A stretch of DNA of 16,279 bases from Proteobacteria bacterium UBA2383 (GTDB taxonomy: Bacteria; Pseudomonadota; Gammaproteobacteria; Competibacterales; Competibacteraceae). The DNA lies in the NCBI GenBank assembly GCA_002343485.1, contig DDST01000199.1, forward strand, positions 1 to 16,279. The letters run 5' to 3'. This document shows, one piece after another, positions 1-6,664 of this stretch (positions within the stretch are counted from its first letter, which is position 1; each line of letters starts with the position of its first letter). The position numbers were made by a program, and so were the translations under genes. A model generated the notes under the pieces. That model was not told where the DNA came from and ran no database searches. It worked only from the letters and a program-made list of their open reading frames with translations.

Positions 1-454
1 CGCCACCACCGCCGGTAGCGCTCCCACTGCCGTTCCCGCCAGCCTGTCCGTTTCCATCGGTCGTGTTGCCTCCATTGCCGCCACCACCGCCACCACCGCC
101 ACCACCGCCGCCGGCAATGACCTGATTCGCCGTGCCGGCATCGATATTCGTGGACCCACCGCCGCCGCCTGCTTCATTTGCTCGGGCGCCACCGCCGCCA
201 CCGACAAAGAGGCTGAGGGTCTGGCCTGGCGTAACCGGCAGGTTGGTCACGGTAACCACACCGCCGTTGCCACCCGCTGCTCCATAGCCACCACCACCGC
301 CGGCTCCGGTAGCCACCACGTCGATTGTGGTGACGCCCGCAGGGACTTGCCAGCTATGTGCCCCAGGGGTAGTGAAGCTCACGCTTGCTGCATGGACAGT
401 GGTGGCTCCACAACAGATCATCGCAATCAAGCAAACCCTAAGTTTCGTACGCAT
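1..454 (-). CDS. Secreted glycine-rich protein, N-terminal part (partial)
   Basis: The reading frame starts at ATG 454-452 and stays open to the window edge (151 codons), so the C-terminus is missing. A near-perfect Shine-Dalgarno sequence (AGGAGGT, minus strand, about 462-468) lies 5-6 bases before the start and decides it. Residues 1-23 look like a signal peptide: basic MRTKLR, a hydrophobic stretch and an A-A cleavage region after VHA. A short beta-like segment follows (SVSFTTPGAHSWQVPAG, then TTIDVVATG). This resembles the start of extracellular glycine-rich repeat domains. After it come long glycine runs broken by NGG, GGS and short beta segments such as VVTVTNLPVTPGQTLSLFVGG. The role is unknown; a secreted or surface-anchored structural protein is my inference. 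The missing C-terminus could carry an IPTL-CTERM sorting tail like the remnant at 857-997, but this cannot be seen here. Confidence 0.8.
   Translation of the reverse strand, partial: MRTKLRVCLIAMICCGATTVHAASVSFTTPGAHSWQVPAGVTTIDVVATGAGGGGGYGAAGGNGGVVTVTNLPVTPGQTLSLFVGGGGGARANEAGGGGGSTNIDAGTANQVIAGGGGGGGGGGGGNGGNTTDGNGQAGGNGSGSATGGGG
81..107. repeat. Triplet-rich tandem repeat, three copies of a 9-bp unit
   Basis: Three perfect head-to-tail copies of CCACCACCG on the plus strand, which read GGT GGT GGC in the glycine-rich gene on the minus strand. The unit is a multiple of three, so slippage here would change the glycine-tract length without shifting the frame. Confidence 0.8.
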
Positions 455-856
455 CCAGTACCTCCTATAACTCATTGCATCTATTTTCTGTTTCCCTGGT
501 GCCGGAGTTCCACCCCAAGGACTAGTGTTATGCAACTCCACCCTGGGCCGCGCAGTAACAGACAGAAAGGAAATCAAACAACCCGTTAGAAAGCCTACCC
601 AAGTTTTAGTACCCCTGCAAGATATCAGGGTAAATGGAATGGACGCCATCCCACCTGGTGATGGCTAATACGACGTGAGTTGCAAGGGCAACGAGTGATG
701 ATCAAGGATGATCGATGCCTGCTGGTATGAAAATACGCGGTGGTCATTGCGAAAGGAGAGATAGACCCTCGCGAGCCAACAGCATCAACGCGCCCACAGT
801 GAGAAGAAAGAAGTCTTCACTGGCAAACCGGAAGGTCCGTCCGAGATGGATAGTAG
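455..856. other. Gene-free stretch upstream of the glycine-rich gene
   Basis: No convincing coding sequence. It holds the ribosome binding site of the glycine-rich gene and two short inverted repeats: 610-632 (TACCCCTG against CAGGGTA) and 645-665 (GCCATC against GATGGC). I found no strong sigma70 promoter for the minus-strand gene. Open frames on either strand between about 715 and 1062 lack domain-like sequence, except the tail described at 857-997. Confidence 0.5.
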
Positions 857-997
857 CAAAACGGTGGTGGGTCTGGCACCGCCGCTGTGACGCCCCCCGC
901 AGCAATCCCGACCCTCTCTGAATGGGACATGATCTTGCTGACCATGCTGCTCGGACTTGCGCTGGGGCGGAGGAAAGTGTCCGGGCAAGGTGAGTGA
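857..997 (+). pseudogene. Remnant of an IPTL-CTERM surface protein (C-terminal sorting tail only)
   Basis: In frame 2 the segment reads QNGGGSGTAAVTPPA and then IPTLSEWDM, a hydrophobic transmembrane stretch (ILLTMLLGLAL) and a basic end (GRRKVSGQGE), with stop TGA at 995-997. This matches the layout of the IPTL-CTERM sorting domain: a Pro/Gly/Ala linker, the IPTLSEW signature, one membrane helix and an Arg-rich tail. That signal is thought to be processed by a dedicated exosortase. Two adjacent in-frame TAG codons at 851-856 close the frame just upstream, and no good start lies between them and the motif. The rest of the gene is therefore gone, frameshifted or interrupted. It lies on the opposite strand from the glycine-rich gene at 1-454, so it is not that gene's own C-terminus. 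Sequencing error at the stop codons cannot be excluded. Confidence 0.65.
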
Positions 998-1093
998 TTA
1001 CCTCCTTGCGCCGTACCCGTCGCTAATAAACCTAGGGTAAAGCTATCATGAGGGATCGCCATCGGGGTTTCTTGCTGTAATCGCGTTCAAGCC

Positions 1094-2542
1094 TCAAGAG
1101 CATGCCCACTCATGCACCGGCTTTCCGCTCTGTTGCCGTTCCAGATAGGCCAGGGTCAGCGCTTCCAGGTCAGGGCCGTTCCGTTCCAGAAATCGCCGTT
1201 GCCAGTCCGCACCGGTGCAGCCGCTTTCAACACGCGCGGCAATGAGATCCAGATACGCGGCCACATCCGCCACATCCAAATTCAAGACCTGTAACTCGCG
1301 GCGGGCCAAGGGCAATAGTTTTTCCAGTAGCAGTTGCCGCAATGGCCAGCGCTGACCATCCAGCCACACCACATCCGCTCGTAATCCATCCCGCGCTGCT
1401 GCGTAGAAATTCGCCCGGCACTGTGCAAAACTCAGCACAGTTTCGACGGGGGGCAGCGCCCGTGCCAAGCCATGCACCAACCCATAGTACAGTGCCGCAT
1501 TGGCGATGGTATCGGGAATGCTCGGGCCAGCAGGCATCACACGATGTTCAATGCGCAAATGCGGCGTTCCATCAGGCTCGAAGCCGAGCAAAGGCCGGTT
1601 CCAGCGCCAGATCGTGCCGTTATGCAGGCGCAGATGCGGCATCCGGTCATCAGGCTCCGCGCTTAGATCCACCGGTAGCAAGGGCGGATAGCGCATGAGA
1701 TTTTCGGTGAATAATTCCAGCAACGACTCCCGGACATAACCATCGCCAAAGGTCACGCGCCGGCAGGTCGGATCATCAGAACGCATCCCGCCCGGTAGCG
1801 CGACGGCCTGTTCGAACAATGGAATGCGGGTCTCCTCCCATAAATGTTTTCCAAACAGCAACGGCGAATTGGCGGTAACCGCCACCATCGGCGCTGACAG
1901 CAGTAATGTGGCGTTGAAGAATGCAACTGCCTGGTCAACCGTGACCTGTAAGTGCGTCTGAAACGAAGTTGCAGCCGCCTCTAACATGACGTTGGATTGC
2001 GTTAAACACAGACTCTCCACACCGTGAATGGCCAGTTCCATTGGCTGACCATGCCGCCGCAATAGAATTTGATCATTGATCGCCCGATAGCGTTGCTGAT
2101 CGGACATATGCTCCAGGGTCAAGTCTGGGTCACGCAAGGTTGGCAGGATACCGATCAGCATGACGGCCGCATCCAGTTCTGCGGCTGCCTGTTGACAGCG
2201 TTGCCACAGATTTTCCAGGTTGGCGTGCATGCGCCGCAGGGCGTCGCCGTGTAGCGATAGGGGGGGCGTATTGAGTTCAATATTGAACACACTCAGTTCC
2301 GGCACCACCAGTGGATGGTCCATCCTCTCCAGAAAAAGTTGATTCAGCGGCGCAGGATGTCCGCGGCGATCCACCAACCACGCCTCAATCTCAAAACCGC
2401 CGATGCCGCCCATCGCTGCAAACTGTCTGTTCTGGAACCGGTCAGCCAAGAGGGCTGTTTCCTGGCGCAGGCGGGTTTGAAACCGCTGGAAATCCTCACG
2501 GGTGAAGGTCGAGCGGGAAATCTCCTGACCCATAAGCGGCAT
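1094..2542 (-). CDS. Glutamate-cysteine ligase family (GCS2-type) carboxylate-amine ligase
   Basis: A 482-residue protein resembling the GCS2 family, which joins an amino acid amine to the gamma-carboxylate of glutamate using ATP. Visible marks are GGFEIEAW (residues 48-55, with Glu51 and Glu53 in the place of metal/ATP ligands), ELSVFNIELNTPPL, RYRAINDQIL, the LCLTQSNVMLEAAATSFQTHLQ region, TANSPLLFGK and, later, RIEHRVMPAGPSIPDT, which fits the ERR/EHR motif of these ligases. The length suits the family. There is no signal peptide, so it is probably cytoplasmic. Whether it makes gamma-glutamylcysteine or another gamma-glutamyl product cannot be read from sequence. It lies 64 bp downstream of the MidA-type methyltransferase on the same strand and probably shares its transcript. 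A second ATG nine bases inside (2533) is an equally possible start; neither has a strong Shine-Dalgarno sequence. Confidence 0.75.
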   Translation of the reverse strand: MPLMGQEISRSTFTREDFQRFQTRLRQETALLADRFQNRQFAAMGGIGGFEIEAWLVDRRGHPAPLNQLFLERMDHPLVVPELSVFNIELNTPPLSLHGDALRRMHANLENLWQRCQQAAAELDAAVMLIGILPTLRDPDLTLEHMSDQQRYRAINDQILLRRHGQPMELAIHGVESLCLTQSNVMLEAAATSFQTHLQVTVDQAVAFFNATLLLSAPMVAVTANSPLLFGKHLWEETRIPLFEQAVALPGGMRSDDPTCRRVTFGDGYVRESLLELFTENLMRYPPLLPVDLSAEPDDRMPHLRLHNGTIWRWNRPLLGFEPDGTPHLRIEHRVMPAGPSIPDTIANAALYYGLVHGLARALPPVETVLSFAQCRANFYAAARDGLRADVVWLDGQRWPLRQLLLEKLLPLARRELQVLNLDVADVAAYLDLIAARVESGCTGADWQRRFLERNGPDLEALTLAYLERQQSGKPVHEWACS

Positions 2543-2606
2543 CTCTGGTTAAAAGGTCTCAGGTGGTTTTCATTGGAGCCTGGAGCCTGATACGTGACAA
2601 CGTAGC

Positions 2607-3854
2607 TTATAGCCGGTTGCGTTCATCCCGGAAGGTAAAGCCACGCAATGGAATATTCAGTTTGCGGGTCAACGCAAGCGCTTGGAAACGATCACCCATT
2701 TCGCCAGGCAGCGTCAGCAGTTTGACTTGGCGGGCTTGCTCTAGATATTGAACAGAATTTGCCGGGTTTAAAATCCCTTCGGCTTCGTTGCCCTCCTTTG
2801 CTAAAGGGGGGTCGAGGGGGACTTCTTCAGCCAGCAATTCCATCAGTCCGCAGCCAAACAGGAAATAATTTTGTGCGGTATAGCCAGCGACTTCCAAACC
2901 AGCATTCAACCCCGCTTCAGCCACAGCGGTAAAGTCCACGCTCGCAGTGATATCTTGCAGACCCAGCAACAGCCATGGATTGTCGTGAACCCGATGGCGA
3001 TAATGGCAAAGGAGGGTACCGGCAACCCGCTCGGGATGATAATACGCATGGCGAGGGTAGCCGTAGTCGATAAAGAGCAATGCGCCCGCGGTCAGTGGCT
3101 CAGCCACCGCGGCTAACCACGCTTCTAGCCGGGGGACATACTCAGAGGTGTAGCCTTCTGGCAAACGCCAGCCTAGCTCATCTTCAATCCACGCTATCGT
3201 TGCGGTTACCATCGGATCTTCTTCGCCCTCGATGGCATCCAGTGCAGTCCCAGTCCAAGTGACCATCAACCGGCGCGGTCCTTGAGGGGTGATGCGGAAG
3301 CGCTCGACAGGCAAGGCGTCCAGCACCTCGTTGCCAAGAATGACACCCTGAAACCCGGATTGCGGGAGGGTATCTAGCCAAACGACCCGTTCCAGCAGAT
3401 CTGGCGTTCGTTCACGCAAAGTCTGGCGTTGGCGTTCACGCAACTCGCTACTCAGTTCCAGAATGGCGTAGTGTTCAGGTAAAGCATCGAGTTTATGCAG
3501 TTCCTGGAGCAGATCAGCGGCCATGATGCCCGTCCCAGCGCCTAATTCGAGAATCATGCCTCCGTTCAAAGCGGTCAGAACCTGTTCGCATTGGCGGGCC
3601 AGACAGCGTGAGAACAAGGATGACAATTCGGGCGCGGTGATAAAATCGCCGCCAGGACCAAACTTGCGGGTTCCAGCACGGTAATAACCGAGGGCAGGGG
3701 CATACAATGCCAGATCCATGAAACGGGCAAACGGGATCGCACCGCCCGCTGCTGTGATTTCGGCACGGATATAGTCAAGCAGCCGGGTGCTATGCGTGGC
3801 AGCAACCGGATCAGGAGCAGGCAGGGTCTTAAGCGGATCGGAAGATAGGGGCAT
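2607..3854 (-). CDS. Class I SAM-dependent methyltransferase, MidA/NDUFAF7 family
   Basis: A 415-residue protein from ATG 3854. A TTG 30 bases further upstream (3884) is possible but has no ribosome binding site. The MidA family layout is clear: PFARFMDLALYAPALGYY near residues 41-58, GPGGDFITAPELS (about 66-78), the SAM-binding loop ILELGAGTG (101-109), GNEVLDALPVERF, a LFIDYGYPR segment, and the C-terminal QVKLLTLPGEMGDRFQALAL. Mitochondrial relatives methylate an arginine of a respiratory complex I subunit. Bacterial members are widespread but their substrate is mostly unknown, so an arginine methyltransferase role is only inferred. Just before the C-terminal motif the protein carries an odd Pro/Lys/Glu-rich insert (about residues 345-359, PLDPPLAKEGNEAE) encoded by a palindromic repeat. 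The GCS2-family gene follows on the same strand. Confidence 0.85.
   Translation of the reverse strand: MPLSSDPLKTLPAPDPVAATHSTRLLDYIRAEITAAGGAIPFARFMDLALYAPALGYYRAGTRKFGPGGDFITAPELSSLFSRCLARQCEQVLTALNGGMILELGAGTGIMAADLLQELHKLDALPEHYAILELSSELRERQRQTLRERTPDLLERVVWLDTLPQSGFQGVILGNEVLDALPVERFRITPQGPRRLMVTWTGTALDAIEGEEDPMVTATIAWIEDELGWRLPEGYTSEYVPRLEAWLAAVAEPLTAGALLFIDYGYPRHAYYHPERVAGTLLCHYRHRVHDNPWLLLGLQDITASVDFTAVAEAGLNAGLEVAGYTAQNYFLFGCGLMELLAEEVPLDPPLAKEGNEAEGILNPANSVQYLEQARQVKLLTLPGEMGDRFQALALTRKLNIPLRGFTFRDERNRL
2791..2825. repeat. Palindromic repeat inside the methyltransferase gene
   Basis: The arms CCCTCCTTT (2791-2799) and AAAGGGGGG (2803-2811) pair fully if one G-T pair is allowed, with a 3-base loop, and are followed by TCGAGGGGGACTT. 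On the coding strand this reads in frame as PLDPPLAKEG. C-rich/G-rich palindromes with an AAAG core that encode PPLAKEG-like peptides are a dispersed repeat type in many bacterial genomes. I identify this one by its pattern, not by a search. Confidence 0.7.
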
Positions 3855-4046
3855 GGGCGACAGGAACCTGATAACGGAATGCAAGAAGTATGGACCAGAT
3901 TTTTACCATAGGCACACCGGCAACCGGGATGATGATCGAGACTATCTTTTTATTGGGTTATTGATAATTCAGTGACAAACCAAGGAGTCAAACAGGCTAA
4001 AATCGCCGACCATCATAAACCCTCAGATTGGATACAGCAGCGTGTG
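3855..4046. promoter_or_regulatory. Divergent intergenic region with a possible promoter for the SH3 gene
   Basis: This gap separates the minus-strand methyltransferase from the plus-strand SH3 protein, so both promoters should lie here. On the plus strand GTGACA (3972-3977) and TAAAAT (3998-4003) resemble -35 and -10 boxes, but the 20-base spacer is too long for a standard sigma70 site. TTGATA at 3961-3966 is a good -35 box with no -10 box at the right distance. The assignment is weak. Confidence 0.25.
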
Positions 4047-4757
4047 ATGAAAACATCAACGACCTCCTTGGTATTAACCCTGCTCTTGGCTGTTATTGCG
4101 CCCCTTCAGGCCGAGACCTTGATGCCGGCAGCTTCGAACCAGGATCCAGCGACGGTCTACGTCAGCGATAGCGTGGAAATTCCATTACGCGCAGGGACTT
4201 CCAACCGCTATAAGGTGATTGGTTCAGTACGCAGCGGCTCTCCGATTGAAGTACTAAAGGTGGATAAAGGTAAGGGTTATACTCAAATTCGTACACCCGC
4301 GGGGGTACGGGGCTGGATTCGCAGTGATCAACTGACTGAGACCCCAAGCAGCCAGGAGTTACTGGCCAGCGTCCGTCAGGAGCTGGAAAAGCTGCAGGCT
4401 AAGCATTCCGATCTCAAACAGCATATGGATGAAGTCGTTAACCGGCCCTCCGGGGAAAATCTGAGTTATCCACAGATTTATGAGGAAGCTCTGCGACTGC
4501 GCCAGCAGTTGGCACAATACCGCAAAGTGGCATCCGATACGGTAGCGATTGATGAACGCAATAAGGCCCTGCAAGAACGGGTGGTCATGCTGGAGCGAGA
4601 GTTACAAATCGTGCAGCAGAAAAACCAGGCGCTGCACAATGACAATGATAGTATCCGGTTCCTGGTAGGCGCAGTGTTGTTGGGGGCAGCGCTGCTGGTA
4701 TCCGTATTGATGCCACGCATTCGTGAACAACGGCGCACGCAATGGAGCCGGCTGTGA
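4047..4757 (+). CDS. YgiM-like SH3 domain protein with coiled coil and C-terminal membrane anchor
   Basis: From ATG 4047 the protein has 236 residues. This start is preferred to the longer frame from 3972 because it begins directly with a signal peptide (MKTSTTSLVLTLLLAVIAP, cleavage likely after LQA at 22). Residues about 36-97 form a bacterial SH3 domain, with VYVSDSVEIPLRAG, YKVIGSVRSGSPIEVL and the closing GVRGWIRSDQL. Residues about 103-200 are rich in Glu, Gln and Leu and should form a coiled coil. A transmembrane helix (about 204-222, FLVGAVLLGAALLVSVLM) and a basic tail (RIREQRR) end the protein. This order matches E. coli YgiM (HtrG) and the TIGR04211 family, whose function is not settled; a cell-envelope role is inferred. 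As in E. coli, folB and plsY lie nearby. The gene converges with folB, leaving a 32-bp gap. Confidence 0.85.
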   Translation: MKTSTTSLVLTLLLAVIAPLQAETLMPAASNQDPATVYVSDSVEIPLRAGTSNRYKVIGSVRSGSPIEVLKVDKGKGYTQIRTPAGVRGWIRSDQLTETPSSQELLASVRQELEKLQAKHSDLKQHMDEVVNRPSGENLSYPQIYEEALRLRQQLAQYRKVASDTVAIDERNKALQERVVMLERELQIVQQKNQALHNDNDSIRFLVGAVLLGAALLVSVLMPRIREQRRTQWSRL

Positions 4758-4789
4758 TCAGTAGTCAGTTAATGCTGATGAGAATGTTA

Positions 4790-5146
4790 TCAATCCCGGC
4801 AACCGCGTTCGATGATCACGCCCGCTTCCTGGGCGCTGGAGGGTACGCCTGGCTTGCGCAGCGTCAACCGCAACCAGGGTGCCGCAAACTCCTCCAGCAA
4901 CCGTTGGGCGATTTGTTCCGCCAGGGTTTCTAGCAACTGGCAACGGCTAGCCGCGGCCAGTTCTCTGATGCGCTGTGCTATGGTTTGGTAATCGAGAGCA
5001 CGATCCAACTGATCGGTAGCCGCCGCTGGACGAATGTCCGCCGCCAATTCCAGATCAACGAGCAAGTTCCGGCGGCTCTCACGTTCCCATGGATGAACGC
5101 CTATCGTTGTGTCAATACACAACTCGTGAATAAAAATGATGTCCAT
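4790..5146 (-). CDS. folB: Dihydroneopterin aldolase FolB
   Basis: FolB splits 7,8-dihydroneopterin into 6-hydroxymethyl-7,8-dihydropterin and glycolaldehyde, and can also epimerise its substrate, in the folate pathway of the cytoplasm. The 118-residue product starting at ATG 5146 has the usual length and begins with the typical MDIIFIHELCIDTTIGVHPWERE. A GGAAG ribosome binding site lies just upstream, so the longer open frame that reaches 5254 is not used. Family marks include Glu21 in HPWERE, TDQLDRALDYQTI with Tyr53, LLETLAEQIA (71-80), LTLRKPG with the likely catalytic Lys98, and the closing VIIERG. The gene is divergent from plsY, with a 111-bp gap, as in E. coli and many other gammaproteobacteria. 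Confidence 0.95.
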   Translation of the reverse strand: MDIIFIHELCIDTTIGVHPWERESRRNLLVDLELAADIRPAAATDQLDRALDYQTIAQRIRELAAASRCQLLETLAEQIAQRLLEEFAAPWLRLTLRKPGVPSSAQEAGVIIERGCRD

Positions 5147-5257
5147 AAGACTTCCAGTTAGTTGATAGCTTAATCTTAGTGCAAAATTGCTGTCCCAGTC
5201 TCCCTGGTCCACACTGGCTATTGTGCCGGTATTTGAAATGCTTAGCGACGACATACG
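5147..5257. promoter_or_regulatory. folB-plsY divergent intergenic region
   Basis: 111 bp that should hold the promoters of both divergent genes. The folB ribosome binding site (GGAAG on the minus strand, about 5151-5156) is clear. I found no convincing -35/-10 pair for either gene and no clear Shine-Dalgarno sequence before plsY. Confidence 0.4.
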
Positions 5258-5863
5258 ATGCTGCTTATAACTCTGTTGTTCGTAGTTTTCAGTTATCTGG
5301 CCGGTTCCATTTCCACCGCCATTCTGGTCTGCCGGGCGATGGGGCTGCCTGACCCTCGCAGCGAGGGTTCACATAATCCTGGCGCGACCAATGTGTTGCG
5401 CTTCGGCGGCAAAAAAGCCGCGGCTATTACCTTGGCCGGCGATTTTCTCAAAGGGCTGCTGCCCGTACTGCTAGCATGGTGGGCTGACGTGGGAGAGACC
5501 GGTTTGGCGTTGACCGCCCTGGCGGCGTTCCTCGGTCATCTCTATCCAGTTTTTTTCAACTTCGAAGGAGGCAAGGGTGTGGCAACGGCATTCGGCGCGA
5601 TACTGGGTTTGTCCTGGCCGGTGGCGCTGGCGGCGTTAGCAACCTGGCTGCTGATGGCGTTCGTGGTACGGATTTCTTCTCTTTCAGCGCTAACAGCAGC
5701 AGTACTGACGCCGATCTACAGCTGGTGGTTCGGCTTGCCCTTCTCGCAGAGCGTGGCCATTCTGGTTATGGTGCTGTTACTGATCTGGCGGCATCGTTCC
5801 AATATCCAAAATTTACTGGCGGGTGCTGAGGACAAAATCGGCACGGACCGGTCTGAAGGATGA
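5258..5863 (+). CDS. plsY: Acyl-phosphate:glycerol-3-phosphate acyltransferase PlsY
   Basis: PlsY transfers an acyl group from acyl-phosphate to sn-glycerol-3-phosphate, the first step of phospholipid synthesis in the PlsX/PlsY route, in the inner membrane. The 201-residue protein is hydrophobic with about five membrane segments. It carries the family's conserved loops: GSISTA (17-21 region), GSHNPGATNVLRFGG (37-51) and FEGGKGVATAFGA (102-114), with WRHRSNIQNLLAG near the end. The glycine-rich NPGATN and GGKGVATAFG loops form the substrate and active site in this family. The ATG at 5258 is chosen because it places the first membrane helix at the N-terminus, as in relatives. The stop codon overlaps a small downstream open frame by four bases (ATGA). 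Confidence 0.95.
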   Translation: MLLITLLFVVFSYLAGSISTAILVCRAMGLPDPRSEGSHNPGATNVLRFGGKKAAAITLAGDFLKGLLPVLLAWWADVGETGLALTALAAFLGHLYPVFFNFEGGKGVATAFGAILGLSWPVALAALATWLLMAFVVRISSLSALTAAVLTPIYSWWFGLPFSQSVAILVMVLLLIWRHRSNIQNLLAGAEDKIGTDRSEG

Positions 5864-6024
5864 GTATCGAAGATTCAAAGACAGTCTCTAGCCCGGCCTT
5901 GATCCCGCAACTCTACCAGCAACTGCCGGAAACAAGAGTGCAGCTGTTCCCGGCAGCCGACCCTGAAACAACGTATCCAGCCTCCCGCAGATTGGTTAGA
6001 ATCTCAATAAATTATCGATTGTAA
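5860..6024 (+). CDS. Possible small protein of 54 residues, translationally coupled to plsY
   Basis: The frame begins with an ATG overlapping the plsY stop (ATGA at 5860-5863) and runs to TAA 6022-6024. The peptide starts MSIEDSKTVSSPALIPQLYQ and ends RRLVRISINYRL. It has no signal peptide, membrane segment or recognised motif. The coupled start, and an AAGGA just before it, favour translation. The short length and lack of any family resemblance argue against a real gene. Confidence 0.3.
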   Translation: MSIEDSKTVSSPALIPQLYQQLPETRVQLFPAADPETTYPASRRLVRISINYRL

Positions 6025-6137
6025 CTAACCGGCACATATAAACTCATTCCCCATGTGCAGTTAAAAACCTTTATAATTTTATTTTTACTTCAGTTCGATC
6101 ACTCTTTCCTAACCACGTCATCCAGGTATTCACCTTC
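6025..6137 (+). promoter_or_regulatory. fabA upstream region with a consensus -10 box
   Basis: An AT-rich stretch containing a perfect TATAAT at 6072-6077, well placed to serve fabA. No good -35 hexamer is found 16-18 bases upstream, which would fit a promoter that needs an activator. In E. coli fabA is activated by FadR and repressed by FabR, but I see no clear copy of either operator here. Confidence 0.4.
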
Positions 6138-6653
6138 GTGAACAAGAAATCCAGCTACACGCGCGAGGAACTGCTTTCCTGCGCCCGGGGCGAGTTGTTT
6201 GGCCCTGGCAACGCTCAACTACCGCTACCCAATATGCTCATGGTGGACCGTATCATCCACATCGGTTCTGAGGGTGGCCAGTTTGGCAAGGGCGAAATCG
6301 TCGCGGAACTGGACATTCATCCCGGCCTATGGTTCTTCGGTTGCCACTTTATCGGCGACCCGGTGATGCCCGGCTGCCTAGGGCTGGACGCCATGTGGCA
6401 ATTGGTCGGATTTTTCCTTGGGTGGATGGGAGGACAGGGACGAGGACGGGCGCTCGGTTGCGGGGATGTCAAGTTCACCGGTCAAGTACGTCCCGAGGCC
6501 AAGAAACTCACCTACCATATCCACATGAAGCGGGTTATTTTGCGCAGGTTGGTCATGGGTATCGCCGACGCGACTTTGGAAGTCGATGGCCGGACTATCT
6601 ATACTGGTAAGGACTTGCGCGTCGGATTGTTTACCTCAACTGACGGCTTTTGA
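6138..6653 (+). CDS. fabA: 3-hydroxydecanoyl-ACP dehydratase/isomerase FabA
   Basis: FabA dehydrates 3-hydroxyacyl-ACP and isomerises the trans-2-decenoyl-ACP to cis-3, which opens the anaerobic route to unsaturated fatty acids in the cytoplasm. The 171-residue protein matches the family from end to end: YTREELLSCARGELFG, LPLPNMLMVDRI, and the active-site block LWFFGCHFIGDPVMPGCLGL with catalytic His70 and Asp84 at the same positions as in E. coli. It continues with GRALGCGDVKFTGQV and ends with TGKDLRVGLF. The start codon is GTG at 6138, chosen because MNKKSSYTREELL aligns with the family's N-terminus. Its ribosome binding site is weak. fabB follows after 11 bp and is surely co-transcribed. 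Confidence 0.97.
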   Translation: MNKKSSYTREELLSCARGELFGPGNAQLPLPNMLMVDRIIHIGSEGGQFGKGEIVAELDIHPGLWFFGCHFIGDPVMPGCLGLDAMWQLVGFFLGWMGGQGRGRALGCGDVKFTGQVRPEAKKLTYHIHMKRVILRRLVMGIADATLEVDGRTIYTGKDLRVGLFTSTDGF

Positions 6654-6664
6654 GGGGGTCACTC

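Noticed and set aside
81..107. CRISPR-like repeat array
   Set aside because: The repeats are contiguous 9-base glycine codon units with no spacers.
785..1062. Minus-strand open frames opposite the IPTL-CTERM tail
   Set aside because: Their translations lack signal peptides, domains or plausible composition and lie antisense to the clear sorting motif.
5147..5254. N-terminal extension of FolB by 36 residues
   Set aside because: The extension lacks family similarity, and a good ribosome binding site precedes the ATG at 5146, which gives the standard FolB length and start.
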